Positions 23,000-30,551 of a stretch of DNA of 64,000 nt are shown in pieces. Origin of the DNA: Modestobacter marinus. Its GTDB lineage: Bacteria; Actinomycetota; Actinomycetes; Mycobacteriales; Geodermatophilaceae. Location of the stretch: the NCBI RefSeq assembly GCF_019799945.1, contig NZ_JABGCH010000005.1, forward strand, positions 124,001 to 188,000. The letters are read 5' to 3'. The translations under genes and the position numbers were made by a program. The notes below the pieces were generated by a model that saw nothing but the letters and a program-made list of their open reading frames with translations, was not told the DNA's origin and ran no database searches. How positions within the stretch are numbered: position 1 is the stretch's first letter; each line of letters starts with the position of its first letter.

Positions 23000-24022
23000 C
23001 TAACGGGCGTCGGTACCGGCGGCCGGGACGGCCTCGGCGGGAGCTGGGTGGCCGGGCAGGCCGGCGGCGACGGCGACCCCGGCCGGGTCGACCTGCGCGG
23101 CGGTCGGCACGGCCGACCCGGGGAGCGAGGCGCTGGCCGAGCCGTAGGCGACCGCGGTGCGCAGCCGCTCGGCCGGGTCCCCGCCGGCGAGGTCGGCCAG
23201 CACGTAGCCGGCCAGGCTGCAGTCGCCGGCGCCCACGGTGCTGCGCACGGTGATCCGCGGCGGCCGGGCCGACCACAGCCCGCCGTCGGCGGTGGAGAGC
23301 AGGGCGCCCTCGGCGCCGAGGGTGAGCAGCACCTCGGCGACCCCGCGCTCGTGCAGCGTGGCGACGGCGGCGAGCGCAGCGTGCAGGTCGGTCGCGACCG
23401 ACTCCTCCGGCACCCCGGCCAGCTGGGCGAGCTCCTCGATGTTGGGCTTGAGCAGGTCGGGGGCGGCGTCCGGTCCCGCGCCGAGCAGGGCCAGCAGCGG
23501 CGCCTCGGAGGTGTCGACGGCGATCCGCGCGCCGGTGTCCCGCAGCCCCCGGACCAGCGTGGCGTACCAGTCCAGCGGGGCCCCCGGCGGCAGCGACCCG
23601 GAGAGGACGACCCACCGGGCGCCGGTGGCGTGCTCGTGGACCGCCGCCTCCAGCGCGGCCAGCGCGGTGTCGTCGAGCCGGGCACCGGGCTCGTTCAGCT
23701 TGGTGGTGGTGCCGTCCGGCTCGGTGAGCGTGTAGTTGGTCCGCACCGGGGTGGCCAACGGCACCGTGGCCAGCCGCAGGCCCAGCTCGTGCAGCGCCCG
23801 GACGATCGGGTCGTCGTCGGCGGCGGGCAGCACCGAGACGACGTCCGCCCCGGCCGCGGCCACCGCCCGCGACACGTTGACGCCCTTGCCGCCGGGTTCG
23901 GTGCTGCTCGGGCCCAGCCGGGCGACCGCGCCGCGCTCCAGCGGACCCGGCAGCGCGAGCGTCCGGTCCAGGCTCGGGTTGGCGGTCAGCGTGACCACCC
24001 GCCCGGTCGACTCCGTCCTCAT
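23000..24022 (-). CDS. fruK: 1-phosphofructokinase
   Basis: The PfkB-family kinase (340 aa) phosphorylates fructose 1-phosphate to fructose 1,6-bisphosphate. Signatures are LTANPSLDRTL at the start, the substrate motif EPGGKGVNVSRAVAAAG, and the C-terminal PfkB signature TVGAGDCSLAGYVLA with the anion hole and catalytic Asp. It overlaps the regulator gene by 4 bp (24019-24022) and precedes fruA. Confidence 0.94.
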   Translation of the reverse strand: MRTESTGRVVTLTANPSLDRTLALPGPLERGAVARLGPSSTEPGGKGVNVSRAVAAAGADVVSVLPAADDDPIVRALHELGLRLATVPLATPVRTNYTLTEPDGTTTKLNEPGARLDDTALAALEAAVHEHATGARWVVLSGSLPPGAPLDWYATLVRGLRDTGARIAVDTSEAPLLALLGAGPDAAPDLLKPNIEELAQLAGVPEESVATDLHAALAAVATLHERGVAEVLLTLGAEGALLSTADGGLWSARPPRITVRSTVGAGDCSLAGYVLADLAGGDPAERLRTAVAYGSASASLPGSAVPTAAQVDPAGVAVAAGLPGHPAPAEAVPAAGTDAR

Positions 24023-24786
24023 CCGACGAGCACCTCGATCCCCTGTTGCTCCAGTTCGGCGACGACGGCCGGGTCGGCCTCGTCATCGGTGACCAGGACG
24101 TCGACGTCCTCGACGGCCGCGAAGCGCACCAGGTGCTCGCGGCCGATCTTGCTGCTGTCACCGAGCACCACCACCCGCTGCCCGGCGGAGGCCATCGCCC
24201 GCTTGACACCGGCCTCCGCCTCGTCGGGGGTGGAGAAACCGTGGGTGGCGCTGATCCCGTTGGTGCCGATGAAGACGACGTCGGCCCGCAGGTCGGCCAG
24301 TGCGGCGACGGTCGACAGCCCGACGGCGGCCTGGGTGATCCCGCGGACCCGGCCGCCGAGCAGGTGCAGGGAGATGCCGGGGGAGGGGGCCAGCCGGGCG
24401 GCGATCGGCACGGAGTTGGTGGCGACGGTCAGCGACCGGTCGCCGGGCAGCAGCTCGGCCAGCGCCGCGGTGGTGCTGCCACCGTCGAGGACGACGCTGC
24501 CGTGCGGACCGGGCAGGAGGGCGAGCGCGGCTTTCGCGATCCGCCGCTTGGCCTCGGTGCGGGTGCCCCGCCGTTCACCGAAGGCGGACTCGACGACGGT
24601 GAGCGCGCCGACGGGCACCGCGCCGCCGTGCACGCGGCGCAGCATCCCGGCGCGCTCGAGGGTGGCGAGGTCCCGACGGACGGTCTCGGTCGTGACCCCG
24701 AAGTGCTCGGCGACGGCGGTGACGGCGACCCGGCCGCGCTGGCTGACGAGCCCGGTGATGGCCTGCTGACGCTCCTCGGCGTACAT
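24019..24786 (-). CDS. fruR: DeoR/GlpR family transcriptional regulator (FruR-like)
   Basis: The 255-residue regulator has an N-terminal DeoR HTH (VAEHFGVTTETVRRDLATLE with MLRRVHGGAVP) and a C-terminal sugar-phosphate sensor domain (VVLDGGSTTAALAELLPG, GISATHGFSTPDEAEAGVKR, VVVLGDSSKIG). As first gene of the fructose PTS operon it most likely represses it and responds to a fructose phosphate. I use the ATG at 24786 because AGGAGG stands 8 nt upstream; a GTG three codons earlier would be too close to it. Confidence 0.92.
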   Translation of the reverse strand: MYAEERQQAITGLVSQRGRVAVTAVAEHFGVTTETVRRDLATLERAGMLRRVHGGAVPVGALTVVESAFGERRGTRTEAKRRIAKAALALLPGPHGSVVLDGGSTTAALAELLPGDRSLTVATNSVPIAARLAPSPGISLHLLGGRVRGITQAAVGLSTVAALADLRADVVFIGTNGISATHGFSTPDEAEAGVKRAMASAGQRVVVLGDSSKIGREHLVRFAAVEDVDVLVTDDEADPAVVAELEQQGIEVLVG

Positions 24787-25040
24787 GGCGGTCACCTCCT
24801 GGCAGCTGCGGCGCTGAGGCGCTGTGCGCCAGAGCGTGCCCGAACATGTGGGTTCGGGCTTGTGTTTCTGTTGTTCTACGTGGGACCAGTTGACAAGTCA
24901 AGACCATTTCGTGACTCTGGTCACCGGACGCCCCATCGTCGTTGCGCCGGTCCCCGTTGCGCCACTCCATGCCGCCGTGAGGACGAGCGTCCGTCACCGG
25001 ACGTACTCCCGCTGGACCCGAAGAGACAGTGAGGCCATCG
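24787..25040. promoter_or_regulatory. Divergent control region of the fructose PTS genes
   Basis: The spacer between fruR (leftward) and ptsI (rightward) holds two symmetrical sites. One is CCCGAAC-N6-GTTCGGG (24839-24858). The other is TTGACAAGTCAA (24890-24901), whose first half is also a good -35 hexamer for ptsI. Between them is a G/T-rich run with repeated TGTT (24861-24876). The region is less GC-rich than its flanks, as expected for promoters. Binding by the DeoR-type regulator is inferred, not shown. Confidence 0.5.
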
Positions 25041-26756
25041 ATGTCCACCACTCCGACCCGCGCCGGGCTCGACTCGGCGGACCTCTCCCGGCCGGTCGTG
25101 CTCACCGGCACCCCCGTGGTGCCCGGCGTCGCCGTGGGGCCCGTGATCCGCCCGGTCGGCGCCGTGGAGCTGCCCTCCACCGAGGGTCCGTGGATCGCCG
25201 ACGACGAGCGCGCGGCCGAGAAGGAACGGTTCGGCGCGGCCGCGGAGGCGGTGGCCCAGCGTCTGGCCGACCGCGCCGCGGCCGCCACCGGCGTCAGCGC
25301 CGAGGTGCTCGCCACCACCGCGCAGCTCGCCCGCGACCGGGGGCTGCTCTCGGCGGTGGAGCAGCGGATCGGCGAGGGCTCCTCCGCGCCCGTGGCCACG
25401 GTCGCGGCGGCCGCGCAGTTCGTCGACCTGTTCACCAGCCTGGGCGGGGTGATGGCCGAGCGGGCCACCGACGTCCGCGACGTCCGGGACCGGATCGTCG
25501 CCGAGCTCACCGGGCAGGGGGAGCCCGGCGTGCCGACGCCGGGGACGCCGTCGGTGCTGCTCGCCGACGACCTCGCCCCGGCCGACACGGCCGGCCTGGA
25601 CCCCGCGCGGATCATCGCCCTGGCCACGCGGCTGGGCGGGGCCACCAGCCACACCGCGATCATCGCCCGCCAACTGGGCCTCCCCTGCGTCGTGGCGGTC
25701 GGCGGGCTCGACGACGTTCCCGAAGGGGCGGTCGTCCTGGTCGACGGCGAGGCGGGCACGGTCACCGTCGACCCCGACCTGCAGGACGCCGGAGCCCGGG
25801 TGGCCGCGTCGCGGGAGGCGGCTGCCGCGCTGGCCCAGTACCGCGGACCGGGCAGCACGCGCGACGGCCACGCGGTGCAGGTGCTCGCGAACGTGCAGGA
25901 CGGCGCCGGGGCGCGGGCGGCCGCCGCGGCCCACGCCGAGGGGGTCGGGCTGCTCCGCACCGAGCTGGCCTTCTTCGGCCGCACCGAGGAGCCGCCGGTC
26001 GAGGAGCAGGCGCGGATCTACGCCGACGTCCTCGCGGCCTTCCCCGGCGGCAAGGTCGTGCTCCGCACGCTGGACGCCGGCTCGGACAAGCCGCTGCCGT
26101 TCGCCACGGCGCCGGACGAGGCCAACCCGGCCCTCGGCGTCCGCGGCCTGCGCACCGCCCGCCGCGACCCCGGCCTGCTCACCCGCCAGCTCGACGCGGT
26201 CGCCCAGGCCGCGCGGGAGACCGGCTCCTCGCCGTGGGTGATGGCGCCGATGGTCGCCACCGTGTCCGAGGCCGCCGACTTCGCCGCCCACGTGCGGGAG
26301 CGTGGTCTGGTGCCCGGGGTGATGGTCGAGGTGCCCTCGGTCGCGGTGCTCGCCGACCGGTTCCTCGAGCACCTGGACTTCCTGTCCATCGGGACCAACG
26401 ACCTGTCGCAGTACACGCTGGCCGCCGACCGGCTCTCCGGTGACCTGGCCGACCTGACCGACCCGTGGCAGCCGGCCCTGCTCGCGTTGGTGGCGCAGAC
26501 CGCCACCGCCGGGCAGCAGGTGGGCAAGCCGGTGGGGGTGTGCGGCGAGGCCGCTGCCGATCCGATGCTGGCCTGCGTGCTGGTCGGCATGGGGATCACC
26601 TCGCTGTCCTGCGCGGCGTCCTCGATCGCCGGGGTCGGCGCCCGGCTGGCCACGGTCGACCTGGCCACCTGCCGGGAGGCCGCGGACGTCGCGCTCGCGG
26701 CCGAGGACCCGCAGTCCGCGCGCGCCGCCGTCCGTGAGTTGCTCGCGAAGGCCTGA
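25041..26756 (+). CDS. ptsI: Phosphoenolpyruvate-protein phosphotransferase (PTS enzyme I)
   Basis: Enzyme I (571 aa) takes phosphate from PEP and gives it to HPr. It has the N-terminal HPr-binding domain, the phospho-His domain with His204 in GGATSHTAIIARQLGLP, and the PEP-binding TIM barrel with VGLLRTELAF, RTLDAGSDKPLPF, VMVEVPSVA, FLSIGTNDLSQYTLAADR and the late GVCGEAAADP containing the catalytic Cys. The ATG at 25041 is preferred to an upstream in-frame start. It is divergent from the fructose PTS operon. Confidence 0.95.
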   Translation: MSTTPTRAGLDSADLSRPVVLTGTPVVPGVAVGPVIRPVGAVELPSTEGPWIADDERAAEKERFGAAAEAVAQRLADRAAAATGVSAEVLATTAQLARDRGLLSAVEQRIGEGSSAPVATVAAAAQFVDLFTSLGGVMAERATDVRDVRDRIVAELTGQGEPGVPTPGTPSVLLADDLAPADTAGLDPARIIALATRLGGATSHTAIIARQLGLPCVVAVGGLDDVPEGAVVLVDGEAGTVTVDPDLQDAGARVAASREAAAALAQYRGPGSTRDGHAVQVLANVQDGAGARAAAAAHAEGVGLLRTELAFFGRTEEPPVEEQARIYADVLAAFPGGKVVLRTLDAGSDKPLPFATAPDEANPALGVRGLRTARRDPGLLTRQLDAVAQAARETGSSPWVMAPMVATVSEAADFAAHVRERGLVPGVMVEVPSVAVLADRFLEHLDFLSIGTNDLSQYTLAADRLSGDLADLTDPWQPALLALVAQTATAGQQVGKPVGVCGEAAADPMLACVLVGMGITSLSCAASSIAGVGARLATVDLATCREAADVALAAEDPQSARAAVRELLAKA

Positions 26757-26768
26757 GGCGCACCGCAG

Positions 26769-26802
26769 GCGAGCCCGCCGGTCCCCGACCGGCGGGGCTC
26801 GC
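26769..26802 (+). terminator. Rho-independent-like terminator of ptsI
   Basis: GCGAGCCCGCCGGT pairs with ACCGGCGGGGCTCGC (one bulged G), with a short CCCCG loop, 12 nt past the stop codon. There is no U-tract. Confidence 0.7.
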
Positions 26803-26987
26803 TCGCGGCCGGGCGCCAGAGGCGAAGGGGCCTCCGGGGTGAGGTTTCCAAGGTCATCACCCGCAGGAGTGACCCAGATCATCGGCGGCTTAGGGACTCG
26901 CCCTTCAAACCGATGGAATATGTGCACGTCCACCTGTATTACTACGGGTGTAACACACACCAGGCACGACCGAGAGAAGGCAGTGAC

Positions 26988-27140
26988 ATGAGCAGCGTGA
27001 CCTCCACCTGGCGTCAGCGTCGGATGGCGGCGCGTACGCGCCAGGCCCTCGCCGCCGCGATGGCCCGCTCCAGCAGCCCCGCCCTGCGCGACGAGCTGCT
27101 GACCCTGGCGAACAGCGCGCCGTACACCAACCTGCGCTAA
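26988..27140 (+). CDS. Small basic protein (50 aa), conserved actinobacterial type
   Basis: An ATG-started frame with AGAAGG 8 nt upstream encodes MSSVTSTWRQRRMAARTRQA followed by LAAAMARSSSPALRDELLTL and ANSAPYTNLR. The N-terminus is Arg-rich and the rest is one amphipathic helix. Similar unnamed short proteins occur in other actinobacteria. Upstream (about 26905-26965) is an unusually A/T-rich stretch with TGTATTACTACGGGTGTAAC, probably the promoter. Function unknown. Confidence 0.65.
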   Translation: MSSVTSTWRQRRMAARTRQALAAAMARSSSPALRDELLTLANSAPYTNLR

Positions 27141-27184
27141 CCGCCCTCCCGCCGACGGCGGGCAGGACCAGCGCAGCACATGCC

Positions 27185-27216
27185 CGACCCCGGACTTCCT
27201 CGCGAAGCCGGGGTCG
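27185..27216. terminator. Bidirectional terminator-like hairpin
   Basis: CGACCCCGG-a-CTTC pairs with GAAG-CCGGGGTCG around a CTCGC loop. It stands between the small protein gene and the converging phosphatase gene. A second short hairpin (CCCGCC-GAC-GGCGGG) lies just before it. Confidence 0.65.
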
Positions 27217-27232
27217 TCCGCATTCCGGGTGG

Positions 27233-28078
27233 TCAGTCCCGGAGGCGGGCGCGCAGGGCGGCCTGCTCGTCGGCGCTGAAGCCGTGCGCGGCCAGCCAGT
27301 CCAGCGGTCCGCCCCAGCGCTCGTCGAGCAGGTCGAGCACGCGGCGCATCGACTCGGCGCGGGGCGTGTGGTGGGCGACGCCCCGGGTGGTCATGTCCTC
27401 GGCGTAGGTCGGGCTGGCCGCCAGCTTGGCCACCAGTGCGTCGATGACTTCGGCGGTCTGCGCGTAGTCCGCGACGATCGCCTCGGTCTCCGCGCCCGCG
27501 ACCGCCAGCGCGAGGGCGACCACGACGCCGGTGCGGTCCTTGCCGGCGGCGCAGTGCACCACGGCGGCGCCGGGGCCGCCGGAGGCCAGCGAGCGCAGCG
27601 CGGCGACCACGTTCTCCGACCCGTCGGTCAGGTAGCCGAGGTAGGAGCGGACGGCGGGCAGCTCGCCCTCGTGACCCGGCGTGACCTGGCGGGGCAGCAG
27701 CGACTCCGCCCAGTCGGCGGGCAGCTCGGCGCGGACCAGCTCGGTGTCGTCCTCCTCTGCGGCGAAGACGTCGGTGCGCCGACCGCGCTCGGGCAGCAGG
27801 GTGAAGTGCCGGTGGGTGATCACGTCGACGTCCCGCAGCGGGCCGCGGCCCTCCAGCAGGATCTCCGCGGTGGTGCGCAGGTCGACGACCTCGGTCAGCC
27901 CGACCTCCTCGACGAGCCGGCGGACGTCATCCCGGCTGAGGGTCTGCAGGTTGTCGCTGCGGAGGATGCGCCCGCACACCGTCTCGCCGCCGTCCCCCGT
28001 GGGCAGACCCCCGAGGTCCCGGGTGTTCGTCGTCCCGTCGAGGTGGATCCAGCGGTCGGTGCGGGTGGAGGTCACCAC
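27233..28078 (-). CDS. Tyrosine-protein phosphatase (PtpB-like dual-specificity family)
   Basis: A 281-residue phosphatase with the P-loop VVHCAAGKDRTGVVVALAL (nucleophilic Cys, invariant Lys, Asp and Arg), as in the Mycobacterium tuberculosis PtpB and atypical phosphoinositide phosphatase group. The N-terminal NTRDLGGLPTGDG segment is a family hallmark. It may act on phosphotyrosine, phosphoserine or phosphoinositides. It overlaps the preceding gene by 7 bp and is probably co-transcribed with it. Confidence 0.87.
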   Translation of the reverse strand: MVTSTRTDRWIHLDGTTNTRDLGGLPTGDGGETVCGRILRSDNLQTLSRDDVRRLVEEVGLTEVVDLRTTAEILLEGRGPLRDVDVITHRHFTLLPERGRRTDVFAAEEDDTELVRAELPADWAESLLPRQVTPGHEGELPAVRSYLGYLTDGSENVVAALRSLASGGPGAAVVHCAAGKDRTGVVVALALAVAGAETEAIVADYAQTAEVIDALVAKLAASPTYAEDMTTRGVAHHTPRAESMRRVLDLLDERWGGPLDWLAAHGFSADEQAALRARLRD

Positions 28079-29013
28079 CCGACGGTAGAGGCTCCGTCCG
28101 TTCCGAGCAGGTCGCGGCAGACCGTCAGCAGGCGCTGCCGCAGGTCTCCGCCGCGGGTGGCGAATCCGCGCTGCGCGGCGACGTACTGCGCCTTCCCCGC
28201 GGGCGTCTCGATCGCGACCGGCTCGTAGCCGGCGGCGCTCAGGTCGTAGGGCGACGCGCGCATGTCCAGCTCACGGACGTCCGACGCGAGGGCGAAGCAG
28301 TCGGCGAGCAGCTCGCCGGGCACCGCGGGGCTGAGCTTGTAGGCCCACTTGTAGAGGTCCATGGTCGCGTGCAGGCAGCCGGGCTGCTCCAGCTGCGGCT
28401 GGGTCTCCCGGGTGGGCGTGAGCGTGTTCCGGGGCCGCGCGGCCTGCGTGAAGAAGCGGAACGCGTCGATGTGGCTGCACTGCACGCGGTGCTGCTCGAC
28501 GACGGCGTCGGTGCCGTCCTGGCCCAGGCGCAGTGGCAGCTGCTCGTGCCGTACCTCGCCGGCCCCCGGGCGGTAGAGCATCGCCCACTCGTGCAGGCCG
28601 AAGCAGCCGAACTGCGCCGGCCGCCCGGCGGTCGCGGCCAGCAGTCCCTCGATCCACGCGGCGGCGTCCCGGCGCTTGGCCAGGAACGCGGGGCGGTCCA
28701 GGCCGACGGCGGGCACCGGGTCCCCGTCGGGGGTGGTTGCCGCCACCTCGGCGTACATCGGCCAGTCCAGCCGCTCGCGGGCCGCCGTGCCGGCGAGCGC
28801 CGTGCCGAGGCCGGGGTGCCAGCGGCGCAGCCGCCCCGGGGTCTCGGAGTAGTAGGTGAACAGGAAGTCGAGCACCGGGTGGGCCACGCCGTCCCGGCGG
28901 CGCTGCCGGTGGGGCTCCAGCCAGCTGTCCATCCGGCGCTGGTACGCGGCCTCGCGCGCACGCCACTCGTCGACGGCGAGCGCCGTGGGACGGGTGTCGA
29001 GCAGTGGCGGCAC
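28072..29013 (-). CDS. Conserved protein of the family annotated as 3-methyladenine DNA glycosylase
   Basis: The 313-residue soluble protein shows conserved phrases of an actinobacterial family usually named 3-methyladenine DNA glycosylase: HPVLDFLFTYYSETPGRLRR, FGCFGLHEWAMLYR, HIDAFRFFTQAARPRN, EQPGCLHATMDLYKWAYKLS and RELDMRASPYDLS. I see no helix-hairpin-helix or AAG fold motif that would prove glycosylase activity, so the name rests on family annotation alone. It overlaps the phosphatase gene by 7 bp. Confidence 0.7.
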   Translation of the reverse strand: MPPLLDTRPTALAVDEWRAREAAYQRRMDSWLEPHRQRRRDGVAHPVLDFLFTYYSETPGRLRRWHPGLGTALAGTAARERLDWPMYAEVAATTPDGDPVPAVGLDRPAFLAKRRDAAAWIEGLLAATAGRPAQFGCFGLHEWAMLYRPGAGEVRHEQLPLRLGQDGTDAVVEQHRVQCSHIDAFRFFTQAARPRNTLTPTRETQPQLEQPGCLHATMDLYKWAYKLSPAVPGELLADCFALASDVRELDMRASPYDLSAAGYEPVAIETPAGKAQYVAAQRGFATRGGDLRQRLLTVCRDLLGTDGASTVGW

Positions 29014-29070
29014 CCGACCAGCGTAGGTCGCGCCGCGCTCGGGTCTCCGCCCGTGCCGACGGTGTGCGCC

Positions 29071-29103
29071 GAGGCGGGGTTCCTGCAGGAGGAACCCCGC
29101 CTC
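29071..29103. terminator. Strong hairpin terminator
   Basis: A 13-bp perfect stem (GAGGCGGGGTTCC / GGAACCCCGCCTC) with a 7-nt loop, between the SDR gene end and the upstream start of the glycosylase-like gene. It most likely ends the leftward SDR transcript. Confidence 0.75.
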
Positions 29104-29169
29104 AGCGCACGGCGTCAGTCGCCGAGGCTGCCGGAGCGGTCGCGGCCGGCCTCCCCGCCGGACGGACGG

Positions 29170-29925
29170 TCAGTGCGCGGTCCACCCGCCGTCCATGACC
29201 AGCGAACTGCCGGTCACCGAGGTGGCCGACGGCGAGCAGAGCCAGGCGATCGCGTCGGCGACCTCCTCGGGCTCGATCAGCCGCTTGAGGGCAGCCGGCG
29301 CGAGCATGACCTGCTCGAGGACCTGGTCCTCGGTCAGCCCGTGGGCCCGGGCCTGGTCGGCGATCTGGCCTTCGACCAGCGGGGTGCGCACGTAGGCCGG
29401 GTTGACGCAGTTCGAGGTGACGCCGTGCTCCGCGCCCTCCAGGGCGATCACCTTCGACAACCCCTCGAGCCCGTGCTTCGCCGTCACGTAGGCGGACTTG
29501 TACGGCGAGGCCCGCAGCCCGTGCACCGAGCTGACGTTCACGATCCGGCCCCACCCGCGCTCGTACATGGACGGGAGCGCCCCGCGCACCAGGCGGAAGG
29601 GCGCCTCCAGCATCAGCCGGAGGATGAGGCTGAACCGGTCGACCGGGAACTCGTGGACCGGGGCGACGTGCTGCAGGCCCGCGTTGTTGACCAGCACGTC
29701 GACGTCGAGGTCCAGGGCGTCTACCGCGTCGAGGTCGCTGAGGTCGACGGTCACCGCCGTGCCGCCCACCTCCGTGGCCACCCGCTCCGCCGCCGCGGCG
29801 TCGCGGTCCACGACCACCACCGCGGCGCCCGCCTCGGCGAGGCGGACCGCACACGCCCGCCCGATCCCCGACGCACCGCCGGTGATCATCGCCCGTCGTC
29901 CGGCCAAGAAGTCGTTGTGCGCCAT
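29170..29925 (-). CDS. 3-hydroxybutyrate dehydrogenase-like short-chain dehydrogenase
   Basis: A classical SDR of 251 residues with the cofactor motif TGGASGIGRACAVRLAEAGA (about 15-34), NNAG, and the catalytic Ser in NVSSVHG plus Tyr and Lys in YVTAKHG. The segment VNPAYVRTPLVEGQIADQAR and the C-terminus SSLVMDGGWTAH resemble D-3-hydroxybutyrate dehydrogenases, which make acetoacetate from 3-hydroxybutyrate with NAD. Substrate assignment is by resemblance only. ATG chosen because the upstream frame lies across a terminator. Confidence 0.82.
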   Translation of the reverse strand: MAHNDFLAGRRAMITGGASGIGRACAVRLAEAGAAVVVVDRDAAAAERVATEVGGTAVTVDLSDLDAVDALDLDVDVLVNNAGLQHVAPVHEFPVDRFSLILRLMLEAPFRLVRGALPSMYERGWGRIVNVSSVHGLRASPYKSAYVTAKHGLEGLSKVIALEGAEHGVTSNCVNPAYVRTPLVEGQIADQARAHGLTEDQVLEQVMLAPAALKRLIEPEEVADAIAWLCSPSATSVTGSSLVMDGGWTAH

Positions 29926-30036
29926 GGCGGCACCGTAGAGCGGTGCCCGGGTCTGGGCGACATGTGGGGGGTTCCACGTGCGCGAGCCGGCCCGCGCGGC
30001 GCTGCCGGGCGCTTCCCCGAGCCGCGTGTCCGACGC

Positions 30037-30080
30037 GGGTCCCGGCCTCGGCACCCCAACGGGTGCCGAGGCCGGGACCC
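30037..30080. terminator. Very strong 20-bp hairpin terminator
   Basis: The arms 30037-30056 and 30061-30080 are perfectly complementary over 20 bp with a CAAC loop (GGGTCCCGGCCTCGGCACCC and its complement). It lies just past the 3' end of the small acidic protein gene at 30085, on the minus strand. Confidence 0.8.
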
Positions 30081-30084
30081 GTGC

Positions 30085-30270
30085 TCAGCCGGCGGCGTTG
30101 CCCGGGCGGGTCTGGTCGTCGTCGCGCTGCGCCTCGTCGTCGGTGAGCAGGACCGTGTCCTGCTCACCGCGGTCGCTGGCGTTGTCGCCGGTCTGCCCGT
30201 CGATCAGGTTGCTGTCGGCGTCGGCGGTGTCCGGCGACTCGTTGTAGCCGGTGTTGTCGCTCTCGGTCAT
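30085..30270 (-). CDS. Small acidic hydrophilic protein (61 aa)
   Basis: The frame reads MTESDNTGYNESPDTADADS and ends QRDDDQTRPGNAAG. It is Asp/Glu/Asn/Thr-rich, with no hydrophobic core, and should be intrinsically disordered. GGAGG precedes the ATG at a normal distance. It is followed by a second protein of the same style (30299-30514); a third is at 36910-37083. Function unknown; stress or desiccation roles are only a guess from composition. Confidence 0.65.
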   Translation of the reverse strand: MTESDNTGYNESPDTADADSNLIDGQTGDNASDRGEQDTVLLTDDEAQRDDDQTRPGNAAG

Positions 30271-30298
30271 GCGGTCCTCCAGAGGTCGGTGCGGGGGG

Positions 30299-30514
30299 TC
30301 AGTCGGCCGGGTTCTCCGCGCGTTCGGCGAGCTCGGGCTGACCGGTGACCCGGGCGGACTGGTCGCCGCCGGTGGCCTGGTCACGCTCGACCGCCTCGTC
30401 CCGGGTGAGGGGGACGTCGCCGAACGAGTCGGTGCCGGTGTCGCTGTCGTCCCCGGTCCCCGACGCCGTGGGGACGTCCTGCTGGATCCGGTCGCTGCCG
30501 CCGGTCTCACTCAT
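30299..30514 (-). CDS. Small acidic hydrophilic protein (71 aa)
   Basis: The frame reads MSETGGSDRIQQDVPTASGT and continues GDDSDTGTDSFGDVPLTRDE to AERAENPAD. It is acidic and Gly/Thr/Ser-rich, predicted disordered, without cysteines or membrane segments. It lies 28 nt upstream of the 61-aa acidic protein gene on the same strand, and both share the MSE/MTES opening and DEA-rich ending, so the two may be diverged copies. No named family recognised. Confidence 0.65.
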   Translation of the reverse strand: MSETGGSDRIQQDVPTASGTGDDSDTGTDSFGDVPLTRDEAVERDQATGGDQSARVTGQPELAERAENPAD

Positions 30515-30551
30515 GGCACCCAGATGCCCACGTGCCGGGCGGAGAAACGGC

